Below are positions 5,926-12,370 of a DNA stretch of 14,131 nucleotides, piece after piece. The stretch comes from DATGYC01 sp035298385 (lineage in GTDB: Bacteria; Bacillota; Sulfobacillia; Symbiobacteriales; Symbiobacteriaceae). How positions within the stretch are numbered: position 1 is the stretch's first letter; every line of letters starts with the position of its first letter. Location: contig DATGYC010000206.1 in assembly GCA_035298385.1 (NCBI GenBank), forward strand, positions 1 through 14,131. Direction: 5' to 3'. Both the position numbers and the translations under genes were made by a program. The notes beneath the pieces are model-generated. The model was not told where the DNA came from, ran no database searches, and saw only the letters and a list, made by a program, of their open reading frames with translations.

Positions 5926-7545
5926 TTATTCCACAGCGATCTGCCGGATGATCTCGGGGATGCGCGCCGGGTCGACGTGCTGGCGACAGGTGGGGCAGGT
6001 CTCGTGCTTGCGCAGCACCTGCGCGTAACCCTTGATCTGCTCGCCCAACTCACCATCAACCTCCGCCACGAGGGCTCGTCCCTTGACGAGGCGATCCTGG
6101 ACCTCCTGCCAGCGGTCTGACGCCCCGCGCAGCACCCGTAGGCGCTCGAGCTGGCTCTGGACCGCTTGAACGGCGTGTTCCGCCGACTCGACCTGCTCGA
6201 GCGCCTGGAGCTCCGCCGATAGACGGTTGCGCGTGGCTCCATGCTCCTTGTAGGTCGCAGCCAGCGTGCTCAGACGGCTCTGGCGCTCCGTTAGGCCTCG
6301 GGAGCGCTCGACGAGTAGTTCGGCCTCAGGCAGGCCCTGGAGGGCGCCAAGCGCCGCCGTCAACCGGTCGCCCTCCGTGCGGGCTACCTGGTACTGGGCG
6401 CCCACCCGCCCAAGCGCTTCGAGACGCCCCGCAGCGGCGTGCGCCTCACCTACCAGCGGCTCCAGTTGGTCGATCACGCCGAGGCGTTCCAGGAGAATCT
6501 GCCCCTGCGCCTGGCTCGACCGAACGCTCGACAGCCGCTCATGCAGACCCGCCAGACGGTTCCGCCGCTCGAAGACGCTCTGGGCCGTCACCAGCATCGC
6601 CGCCAGGATCTCGATCCGCTCGAGTCCATCCAGGTGCTCGCGGCATTGCCGGATCTCAGCCCGGGTGCGATTGCGCTCTGCCTGAAGCCCAGCCAGCGTG
6701 CGCCAGCGTTGCTGCTGGGCGAGCGCCTCCTGGTGGCGCTGCTCCGCCTCCTCGATCCCCTGTAGGCTCGCCAGCGCACCTTCCAGAGTTGCTCGTTCGG
6801 CCTGTAACCCCAGCCACCGCTCCCGGAGCGTTCGCAGCCGCTCCCGCCTATCGACGGTGTCGTGCGCCTCTGTCATCAGCCGTTCGACCTCGGCCAATCG
6901 CGCCTCCTCGGCCGGGAGGTCCGCGAAGGGCTGGAGCTTCTCCGTATAGACCTCGACCCGCTCCTGCAGCGTTTTCGCCTCACGCTTGCGCTCCTTCAGG
7001 TCACGCTGGGTGCCCCGGTCCGCGGCATCGACGACGTGAACACCCAGCAATCGCCCGACCGCCCGCGCTCGGAGCGAGCCCGTCTCCGCCAAGAGGAAGG
7101 GCGCTTCAAGCTGGCTACCCAGATTGAGCATCACCCGTTTGTCCTTGTCCAGGATGATCGGGGGCATGCCGTGCGCCTTGATGATCTCCAGCGGCACCTC
7201 GGTGCCAAAGCCCTCAAAGACCTGCTCCTCGGCGCCCGGGCGCCGCAGCAGATACCGGTTTCGCCCACCGGTCCCCGCCTTGTTCAAGAGGAGCTCCCGG
7301 ACGATCTCGATCCCGTCGCTCATCGTGACAGTCACCCGGCACTCCCGGGCGCCAAAGCGGACGAACTCGGTCCCGCGCGGCTCCGAGTAGAGCGCCCAGC
7401 GGAGCGCGCGCAGGACGGCTGATTTGCCATTGTCCGATGGCCCGAGGATGGCGTTGAGCCCTGGTCCAAAGGTCAGGTCCGATTTGGCGTGGGATTGGAA
7501 GTTCTCGATCACGACTCGCTGGATCAAGCGCCGCTCTTGCCTCAC
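5926..7545 (-). CDS. Rad50/SbcC-like ATPase, N-terminal half with C-terminal zinc hook
   Basis: A 539-residue protein with the N-terminal lobe of a Rad50/SbcC-type ATPase: VVIENFQSH start, Walker A GPSDNGKS (35-42, Lys41) and a Q-loop at Gln145. From about 185 onward it is coiled coil, built of roughly 47-residue repeats (about 235-515). It ends with CPTC (517-520), the Rad50 zinc-hook motif, only 19 residues before the stop. Signature motif and Walker B are absent and are supplied by the gene at 4996-5655. In ordinary Rad50 the chain turns at the hook and returns; here it stops there. The GTG start overlaps the nuclease stop by four bases (GTGA) behind GGAGGTGGAGGAG, so the two are translationally coupled. 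Predicted role: ATP-dependent tethering and processing of DNA ends with the nuclease. Confidence 0.9.
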   Translation of the reverse strand: MRQERRLIQRVVIENFQSHAKSDLTFGPGLNAILGPSDNGKSAVLRALRWALYSEPRGTEFVRFGARECRVTVTMSDGIEIVRELLLNKAGTGGRNRYLLRRPGAEEQVFEGFGTEVPLEIIKAHGMPPIILDKDKRVMLNLGSQLEAPFLLAETGSLRARAVGRLLGVHVVDAADRGTQRDLKERKREAKTLQERVEVYTEKLQPFADLPAEEARLAEVERLMTEAHDTVDRRERLRTLRERWLGLQAERATLEGALASLQGIEEAEQRHQEALAQQQRWRTLAGLQAERNRTRAEIRQCREHLDGLERIEILAAMLVTAQSVFERRNRLAGLHERLSSVRSSQAQGQILLERLGVIDQLEPLVGEAHAAAGRLEALGRVGAQYQVARTEGDRLTAALGALQGLPEAELLVERSRGLTERQSRLSTLAATYKEHGATRNRLSAELQALEQVESAEHAVQAVQSQLERLRVLRGASDRWQEVQDRLVKGRALVAEVDGELGEQIKGYAQVLRKHETCPTCRQHVDPARIPEIIRQIAVE

Positions 7546-8576
7546 GACTCCTCCACCTCCCCGCGCGCCAACTCCTCCTGGGCCTCGCCCAGACGGCGGA
7601 GAGCCTCCTTGCGGACCAGGTCAGGGACGCCTTGGGCATCGGCCACCTTCTCCATGATGGCCTGAACCTCCAGCACCTCAAACTGGCTCGTCTCGCCCAC
7701 GCCCTGCAGGAAGTCGGCCAGGGCGCGCTCCCGCTCGAGCTGCTCGCCCTTCGCGCCGGCCTCCAGCACGGCCTCAGCCGTGGGCGCCGACTGCAGCGGG
7801 ATCAACTGCCAACCGACCGGTTCTCCCTTGGTCAGGTCAAGCAGGACGACCTGGATCGGCCGCTCCCAGTCAGCCGACTGCGAGCCCAGCCGGACCAGGG
7901 CGCCCGGGTTAATAAAGAGCCGACCATCCCGGTCATAGACCTTGGACCAGCCCGGGTGATAGTGCCCGCCAAAGGTGACGTCGGCCACGGTCTGGCCCAA
8001 GACCTGATCGAGCAGGGTGTGGGTGACGCCCTCCATGAAGGGCCGTTCCAGCAGCATCCCATGCGTTAGGTGGATGGCAAAGTCCGCCTCGGGCGCCCGC
8101 TCGTGGAGCGAGCCGCCTGCTCCCTCCGGCACGACGCAGTAGTCCAGGATCGGATTACGCCGGTCGTACTCCGGGTGGAACTCCTGCCCCGTCAGCTGGA
8201 CCTTTAGCCCGTCCTCCTCCAGCCAGATTCGCTCCCCAGGCCGGATCAGTCGGACTAGCTGAAAGCCGTCAAAGAGGCCGAGCATCGTCCGGGGGACCGT
8301 CTCCGGGTTGAAACCGAAGAGGTCATGGTTGCCCGCGATCCCCCAGATCGGGCAGGGCGCCTCCATCAGGACACGCAAGAACTGAAGCGCCACGGCGGGC
8401 GCCACATCGGGACGATCGAAGAGATCGCCGCCGTGGAGGATCGCCGTCACCTGATGCTCCTTGGCCAGGGCGACCACTTCAGTCAACTTCGCTACAAGCG
8501 TCGCCGCCAGATCATCAAGGCGGCCGCGCGGCGCTGTGCCCCGCAGGTGTGTGTCAGTCAAGTAGAGGAGCTTCAT
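7542..8576 (-). CDS. Mre11/SbcD-type metallophosphoesterase (DNA repair nuclease)
   Basis: A 344-residue calcineurin-like phosphoesterase, about the size of SbcD/Mre11 proteins. All metal-binding motifs are visible: Asp8 and His10 (TDTH), Asp51 (GGDLFDR), GNHD (82-85, Asn83 and His84), His172 (THG) and GHYH (204-207). The C-terminal part (about 265-344) is helical and acidic, where SbcD proteins usually carry the region that binds the partner ATPase. It starts two bases after the recX stop behind GAGGAGG, and its TGA overlaps the GTG of the Rad50-like gene. That pairing is what identifies it as a DNA nuclease rather than a general phosphoesterase. Predicted activity: Mn2+-dependent exo/endonuclease on DNA ends and hairpins. 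I leave the symbol empty because the partner is not a standard SbcC. Confidence 0.92.
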   Translation of the reverse strand: MKLLYLTDTHLRGTAPRGRLDDLAATLVAKLTEVVALAKEHQVTAILHGGDLFDRPDVAPAVALQFLRVLMEAPCPIWGIAGNHDLFGFNPETVPRTMLGLFDGFQLVRLIRPGERIWLEEDGLKVQLTGQEFHPEYDRRNPILDYCVVPEGAGGSLHERAPEADFAIHLTHGMLLERPFMEGVTHTLLDQVLGQTVADVTFGGHYHPGWSKVYDRDGRLFINPGALVRLGSQSADWERPIQVVLLDLTKGEPVGWQLIPLQSAPTAEAVLEAGAKGEQLERERALADFLQGVGETSQFEVLEVQAIMEKVADAQGVPDLVRKEALRRLGEAQEELARGEVEES

Positions 8577-8578
8577 GC

Positions 8579-9457
8579 TTAATCCTCCTCAGGTGCATCC
8601 TGGCCCTTTGCCGCTCGTCCCCAGCCCTTGCGGGGGCGCGGGGCGGGCGGCGGAAACCCATCCAGGAGTTCGCGCAGGACCCCCCGCACCTCCTCCATGC
8701 CAAAGCCGCGCCGGAGCAAAAATCCGCCCAGGCGCCGCTCAGCGGCGACCCGGTCCAGGCCCGCTACCGAGGTCAGCTTCTTCAGGGCCAGGATTCGCAC
8801 GGTCTCCGGGTCGCCCACGGCAGGGCGCCCCAGCGACTGTTCCTCCTGCGGGTTGAAAGCAGCCCGGCGCTCCGTGGCAACCGCGGTCAGCTCAGCGAGG
8901 ACCCGCTCGGCGAGCTCCCGATCGACGCCCTTGCGCACCAGGTCGCCCAGGAGTCGACGCGGACCGTAGCCCGGGTGTGCCTCCATATAGACCCGCGCAA
9001 AGGCCCCATCATCGAGCCAACCGCCCCGCTCCAGCCGCGCAATCACCCGGGTGATCAGCTCCTCGGGCCAGCGCCGGGCGAGCTTTCGCTCCACCTCACG
9101 CCTAGCGTGGGGCGCCCGGGCCAGGAAGCGGAGCGCATCATCCCAGCAGCGCTTCTCCAGTTCACGCTGGAGCAGTTCAACTAGGCGCTGACCCTCGATC
9201 TGGTCCCCAACGCGCAAGGCCGCCATGTAGAGAATCTCCCCATGCAGGCCCAGAACAAACCGACCATCGACATAGAGCGAACGCCGGTCAGGATCCTTGG
9301 CTTGGGTCTCGATCGCCGTCACCTTGCCCTGGATCTGTCGGAGCTCCTCCCAATCCACTTCGACCGGTTCAGAGCGCCGGGTAGCAAAAGCGGGACCGCG
9401 TGAAGCGGTCCCCCTTGATTGATGCGTCGAGCCCCTCTTACCGGGCTGAAATGCCAT
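8579..9457 (-). CDS. recX: RecX, regulator of RecA
   Basis: RecX binds RecA filaments and usually limits their growth. The 292-residue protein is long for the family because of additions: an Arg/Ser-rich N-terminal extension (1-42), a non-helical insertion (about 194-218) and a Pro/Lys-rich tail (266-292). The helical core is clear: FLARAPHARREVERKL (111-126), then a repeat around 141-158 with GWLDD, a second from about 164 and a third around 222-265 with LLRRGF. It starts four bases after the recA stop, behind GAGGAG. A terminator-like hairpin lies over residues 16-22, so the extension may serve RNA structure as much as protein. A later start is possible (GTG codons at residues 34 and 46), but neither has a well-placed ribosome site. 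Confidence 0.9.
   Translation of the reverse strand: MAFQPGKRGSTHQSRGTASRGPAFATRRSEPVEVDWEELRQIQGKVTAIETQAKDPDRRSLYVDGRFVLGLHGEILYMAALRVGDQIEGQRLVELLQRELEKRCWDDALRFLARAPHARREVERKLARRWPEELITRVIARLERGGWLDDGAFARVYMEAHPGYGPRRLLGDLVRKGVDRELAERVLAELTAVATERRAAFNPQEEQSLGRPAVGDPETVRILALKKLTSVAGLDRVAAERRLGGFLLRRGFGMEEVRGVLRELLDGFPPPAPRPRKGWGRAAKGQDAPEED
9392..9412 (-). terminator. Terminator-like hairpin in the 5' end of recX
   Basis: On the minus strand GGGACCGC, loop TTCAC, GCGGTCCC forms a perfect 8-bp stem about 50 bases after the recA stop, followed by GCTTTTGC. It lies inside the recX reading frame (residues 16-22). In E. coli a leaky terminator between recA and recX keeps RecX low. This may be the same device, placed inside the coding region. 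The short U-tract makes it a weak terminator at best. Confidence 0.45.
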
Positions 9458-9461
9458 GCGA

Positions 9462-10520
9462 CTACTCCTCGTCGATCACGCCGTCGTCGTCCGCCGTCGG
9501 ACGCGTGGCCGGCGCAGCGCCAGCCATCAGGCGCTCCTTGATCTTCTTCTCGATCTCGACTGCGGCCTCCGGATGCGCCTTCAGCCAGTCGCGGGCGTTC
9601 TCCTTGCCCTGGCCGATCCGCTGATCGCCGTAGGAGAACCAGGCGCCAGACTTCTGGATGATCGGCGGGTTCAGCTCCACGCCGATATCGAGCAGGCTGC
9701 CCTCCTTGGAGATGCCCTGGCCGTATAGAATGTCGAACTCGGCCTGCTTGAAGGGCGGGGCGACCTTGTTCTTGACCACCTTGACACGGGTCCGGGAGCC
9801 GACGACGTCCGTCCCCTGCTTCAGGGCCTCGGTCTTGCGGACCTCAAGGCGAACCGAGGAGTAGAACTTCAGCGCACGGCCGCCCGGGGTCGTCTCCGGG
9901 TTGCCGAACATGACGCCGACCTTCTCACGGATCTGGTTGATGAAGATGCAGACCGTCTTGGTCTTGTTGATGGCGCCGGTCAGCTTGCGCAGCGCCTGGG
10001 ACATCAGGCGGGCCTGGAGGCCGACGAAGGCGTCACCCATCTCGCCCTCGATCTCAGCACGCGGGGTGAGCGCAGCGACAGAGTCGATGACGATCACGTC
10101 CACGGCGCCGGAGCGAACGAGGGTCTCAACGATCTCCAGCGCCTGCTCGCCGGTGTCCGGCTGCGAGACGAGGAGGTTGTCGATGTCGACACCCAGGGCC
10201 TTGGCGTAGACGGGGTCCAGGGCGTGCTCAGCGTCGACGAAGGCCGCGACGCCGCCGTTCTTCTGCGCCTCTGCGATCACGTGCAGGGCGACGGTCGTCT
10301 TACCGGAGGATTCCGGGCCGTAGACCTCAACCACGCGCCCCTTGGGGAGGCCGCCGATGCCGAGTGCGACGTCGAGGGCGACCGAACCGGTCGGGATGAT
10401 CTCAACGTTGAGCCGGCCAGCCTGCTCGCCCAGCTTCATGATGGAGCCCTTACCAAACTGCTTCTCGATCTGGGCCATTGCCACGTCGATCGCCTTTTGC
10501 TTGCTCGCCTCGAGGGCCAT
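9462..10520 (-). CDS. recA: RecA recombinase
   Basis: RecA forms filaments on single-stranded DNA, drives strand exchange and triggers LexA self-cleavage. The 352-residue protein is full length. Walker A GPESSGKT spans 68-75, the catalytic Glu99 lies in VDAEHALD, and Walker B VIVIDS ends at Ser147 with Asp146. Loop L1 is around 157-168 (EGEMGDAFVG), and L2 lies at 195-215 (NQIREKVGVMFGNPETTPGG). An acidic tail (ADDDGVIDEE, 343-352) matches the usual regulatory C-terminus. ATG is supported by AAAGGAGG ten bases upstream. It is the first gene of the minus-strand operon, with recX four bases behind. The long leader contains a LexA-like box, so SOS induction is expected. Confidence 0.99.
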   Translation of the reverse strand: MALEASKQKAIDVAMAQIEKQFGKGSIMKLGEQAGRLNVEIIPTGSVALDVALGIGGLPKGRVVEVYGPESSGKTTVALHVIAEAQKNGGVAAFVDAEHALDPVYAKALGVDIDNLLVSQPDTGEQALEIVETLVRSGAVDVIVIDSVAALTPRAEIEGEMGDAFVGLQARLMSQALRKLTGAINKTKTVCIFINQIREKVGVMFGNPETTPGGRALKFYSSVRLEVRKTEALKQGTDVVGSRTRVKVVKNKVAPPFKQAEFDILYGQGISKEGSLLDIGVELNPPIIQKSGAWFSYGDQRIGQGKENARDWLKAHPEAAVEIEKKIKERLMAGAAPATRPTADDDGVIDEE

Positions 10521-10696
10521 GCTGACGGGTCCTCCTTTATCGATCCATAGAATTGTAGGCAGCGGAGCGCTGCGTGCTTCTGTATGCTAGGTCGTTGGAC
10601 GGGGAGCGAACTCCTCACCTTCCCGTCCACTTTCTTGGACAGCATGGGTAATTCAACGACTCGGGAGTGATCTCCTGCCACAAAAACAGGGTTTCC

Positions 10697-10710
10697 CAAA
10701 CAAATGTTCG
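10697..10710 (-). promoter_or_regulatory. LexA (SOS) box upstream of recA
   Basis: On the recA strand the site reads CGAACATTTGTTTG. It matches 12 of 14 positions of the B. subtilis-type consensus CGAACRNRYGTTYC, with one half-site perfect (CGAAC) and the other GTTT. It lies about 177 bases before the recA start in the shared divergent region, so it could govern recA, the plus-strand pair, or both. I could not place a convincing promoter directly on it. Confidence 0.6.
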
Positions 10711-10787
10711 TAACCGCGGCTCGGTGTCGGGGTAACCAGGGCCGCAGCCTCAACAAGGTGGCTCGTCGCTTCCACTCGCGCATCGAC

Positions 10788-10797
10788 ATTATATAAA
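10788..10797. promoter_or_regulatory. AT-rich -10-like island, candidate divergent promoter
   Basis: This is the only AT-rich island in the divergent region. On the minus strand 10788-10793 reads TATAAT, a perfect -10, but no good -35 is found 16-18 bases upstream. On the plus strand 10792-10797 reads TATAAA, with a weak CTTCCA at 10769-10774. Either would give a leader: about 265 bases to recA, or about 75 bases to the plus-strand genes. Confidence 0.35.
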
Positions 10798-10832
10798 TTT
10801 TCTGTAACGATCGACCGCGAGCAACTCTTTCT

Positions 10833-10860
10833 TTGTATCATGGAATCAAATCTGATACAA
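10833..10860 (+). promoter_or_regulatory. Perfect inverted repeat, candidate operator or leader hairpin
   Basis: TTGTATCA (10833-10840) and TGATACAA (10853-10860) form a perfect 8-bp inverted repeat with a 12-base spacer, ending just before the ribosome site of the first coiled-coil gene. TATCAT inside the left arm (10836-10841) resembles a -10 element. It could be a repressor site over a promoter or a hairpin in the mRNA leader. Confidence 0.4.
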
Positions 10861-10869
10861 GGAAGGGAG
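10861..10869 (+). promoter_or_regulatory. Ribosome binding site that fixes the first coiled-coil start
   Basis: GGAAGGGAG ends nine bases before ATG at 10879. An earlier in-frame ATG at 10840 lies inside the inverted repeat with no purine-rich site before it, so 10879 is the better start. Confidence 0.65.
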
Positions 10870-10878
10870 CGATCACAA

Positions 10879-11289
10879 ATGGACCGCAGAAGTTGGTTCG
10901 GCTACCAGCCAGCAGCGGTTAGAGAGGCGCGACAGGCCGCCAACGCTACCTTTGAGGACGAGTTGGCCCATCTGCACGCGGAGGAGGTCTCGCTGCGCGA
11001 GCGCCTGCTTCAGTTGCGTGCCGAGGAGGAGCGCCTGACTGTAGCCCTCAGCCAGGTGGAGCAAACCGAGGAGGCACTGCGGAGCTCCTTGACCGGATCG
11101 ATCGACCGCGAGAGTGCTCAGCTCCAGGCGGTAAGTGAGACCTACAGCCAAGAGGTGCTGGAGCAGCGTCTCCGGATCGCTGACCTCCAGCGGGAGCGGG
11201 AGCGGATCGCCCGGGTGGAGTCGTCGTTGATCGCGACGATCAGGGGCGCCCTGGCCAGCCACAGCCTACAGGAGGGCGAACGGTCATGA
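10879..11289 (+). CDS. Small coiled-coil protein 1 with FGxxPxxV motif
   Basis: A 136-residue protein of unknown function, soluble and without signal peptide or membrane helix. A short head, MDRRSWFGYQPAAV, is followed by an almost unbroken charged coiled coil (about 15-120) and a short tail. The head motif F-G-Y-x-P-x-x-V recurs in the next gene, and the two proteins have the same plan, so they are probably paralogues forming a hetero-oligomer. Its TGA overlaps the next ATG (ATGA). The motif faintly recalls the GY-x-x-x-x-V head of DivIVA-type proteins, which bind membranes or division proteins, but the match is too short to call. It lies divergent from recA with a shared control region. Confidence 0.75.
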   Translation: MDRRSWFGYQPAAVREARQAANATFEDELAHLHAEEVSLRERLLQLRAEEERLTVALSQVEQTEEALRSSLTGSIDRESAQLQAVSETYSQEVLEQRLRIADLQRERERIARVESSLIATIRGALASHSLQEGERS

Positions 11290-11774
11290 CCAAACGATTC
11301 CCCTACAGTCTTTTCGGACTAGACCCCAGGACAGTCGAAGCGGAACTGGCAGCCGAGCGGACCGCCCAGCGCTCCATGCTGGAGAACGCCCACCGCGGCA
11401 TCGCGGCACTGATGGCAGAGGAGCGGAGCCTGACGGAGCGGACCACCCGCCTGCGGGCCCGCAAGGCCCACCTGGACGAGGCTGTCGCCTCCATGGCCCT
11501 GACGGCGGAGCGTGAGGAGCGCATCGCTGCCCACGCCGAGGAGCGCCTTCAGCACGAACTTGTAGCGCTGGAGGGCGCCCACCGCCGCCAACTAAGTGAT
11601 CTGCGGCGGGAGGAGGCGAGCCTGCGCGCCCTCCTCCACCGGGACGAGGAGCGGTTCCGGGCCCTGGTCACCCGCCTGCGCGCCGCCCTGGCTGTCGATG
11701 GGCCGGCCGAGGAGCCAGCCCTCCTCCCCCTCGCCCAGGCCGCCATCGCTCTCGATCCGCCCGCCGAAGGTTAG
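11286..11774 (+). CDS. Small coiled-coil protein 2 with FGxxPxxV motif
   Basis: A 162-residue protein of unknown function and probable paralogue of the gene before it. The head reads FPYSLFGLDPRTVEAEL (residues 5-21), again F-G-x-x-P-x-x-V. A charged coiled coil follows (about 20-135, rich in Glu, Arg, Leu and Ala), then an Ala/Pro-rich tail (136-162). GGAGGG lies nine bases before ATG, and the four-base overlap implies coupled translation and roughly equal amounts of both proteins. No membrane helix, enzyme motif or metal site is seen. A structural or scaffolding role fits, but I cannot name a family. Confidence 0.78.
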   Translation: MTKRFPYSLFGLDPRTVEAELAAERTAQRSMLENAHRGIAALMAEERSLTERTTRLRARKAHLDEAVASMALTAEREERIAAHAEERLQHELVALEGAHRRQLSDLRREEASLRALLHRDEERFRALVTRLRAALAVDGPAEEPALLPLAQAAIALDPPAEG

Positions 11775-11792
11775 ACGTACACGCCAAGCAAA

Positions 11793-11818
11793 ATCCCCGG
11801 GGCCACCGCTCCGGGGAT
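11793..11818. terminator. Bidirectional intrinsic terminator
   Basis: ATCCCCGG and CCGGGGAT form an 8-bp stem around a ten-base loop between two convergent genes. On the minus strand the stem is followed by TTTTGCTT, a fair U-tract for the membrane-protein gene. On the plus strand the follow-on is only CGCTCGTTT, weaker for the coiled-coil pair. Confidence 0.7.
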
Positions 11819-11825
11819 CGCTCGT

Positions 11826-12257
11826 TTACGAGGGGTTCCGGCGGGTCAGGCGGGCGTCCTCCGCCGGCGCCAGCTCCTGGCGGAAGAAGAAGTAGGCCTC
11901 CGTCAGGCCAACAACGGCCGAGACATTAGCCAGGACCAACACCCAGCGAACCCACCCAAAGCCGAGCCGCCAGTAGATCGCGTGGGCCAGCAGGAGCTGC
12001 CCGACCAGGGTCGGTACCCAGAGCCAGACCGGCAGGTGCCCGCCCATCAGGCTGATCACCAGCCAGAGTACCTGCGCCCAGACCAGCCACGTGTAGAGTC
12101 GATAGGCGCCCAGGGTGATCACCCCGGCCTCCTTCGCCTCCTCATTCGGCTTTAGGCGCAGCGTCGGCACCTGGCGAACCCGCATCCGGATCAGCATCAG
12201 AAGCAACATTGGTACAAAGGCGATAACCAGTAGGTTCCAACCGAGCACGGACCGCAC
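11826..12257 (-). CDS. Four-helix integral membrane protein, function unknown
   Basis: A 143-residue, Trp- and Leu-rich membrane protein. Four hydrophobic segments are visible at about 5-23, 52-72, 75-95 and 100-125. A basic cytoplasmic loop lies between helices 1 and 2 (24-51, RMRVRQ then KPNEEAKE), and a charged tail of 18 residues ends the protein. No transporter, enzyme or metal-binding motif is recognisable. The GTG at 12257 has AAGGA only about three bases before it. The next GTG, three codons later, has a better spacing of about 11 bases and may be the true start; the loss would be three residues. It lies between two terminators and so appears to be transcribed alone. I found no clear promoter. 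Confidence 0.78.
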   Translation of the reverse strand: MRSVLGWNLLVIAFVPMLLLMLIRMRVRQVPTLRLKPNEEAKEAGVITLGAYRLYTWLVWAQVLWLVISLMGGHLPVWLWVPTLVGQLLLAHAIYWRLGFGWVRWVLVLANVSAVVGLTEAYFFFRQELAPAEDARLTRRNPS

Positions 12258-12323
12258 CGTCCTTACACAGAACTCGTACAGGAAAAGTTCGCCGCGGCCC
12301 TAAGACCCTCCTGCAGACGAAGA

Positions 12324-12347
12324 AGCCCGGGGCCAAAACCCCGGGCT
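12324..12347 (-). terminator. Terminator of the DEAD-box helicase gene
   Basis: AGCCCGGGG, loop of six, CCCCGGGCT makes a perfect 9-bp stem 23 bases after the helicase stop. On the minus strand it is followed by TCTTCGTCT, a mixed but U-rich tail. Confidence 0.65.
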
Positions 12348-12370
12348 CACAATGTTTGGTTCTGCTCGAA

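Larger units (their letters stand above)
10521..10878. other. Divergent intergenic region and structured recA leader
   Basis: This 358-base gap separates recA from the divergent coiled-coil genes and contains no supported gene. On the recA strand, 10591-10660 can fold into nested stems: GTCGTT with AACGAC, GGACGG with CCGTCC, and GGAG-TTCG-CTCC. A competing hairpin, GTCCA with TGGAC, sits in the bulge at 10625-10640. A 6-bp hairpin (GCAGCG with CGCTGC) lies nearer the start, around 10560. A LexA-like box, an AT-rich island and an inverted repeat are listed separately. I do not recognise a known riboswitch class. Confidence 0.5.

Noticed and set aside
5080..6120. Plus-strand open frame (346 codons) opposite the Rad50 pieces
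   Set aside because: It is antisense to three genes with clear motifs and ribosome sites; its Leu/Arg/Gln-rich composition is the complement of coiled-coil codons.
4996..7545. Sequencing frameshift or pseudogene explanation for the split Rad50
   Set aside because: All three pieces are in the same frame, so no frameshift is involved. The stops fall precisely between domains, and two of the three starts have strong ribosome sites. A decayed gene would be expected to break at random.
10711..10760. Possible known riboswitch in the far recA leader (GGTTAC repeats and a CTGCGGC/GCCGCGG stem)
   Set aside because: The stem is real on paper, but no conserved core of a known riboswitch class (TPP, cobalamin, SAM, cyclic-di-GMP, T-box) could be found.
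10436..10789. Minus-strand open frame overlapping the recA leader and start
   Set aside because: It overlaps the recA coding start in another frame and is Arg/Ser-rich without motif or ribosome site; the region is better read as a structured leader.
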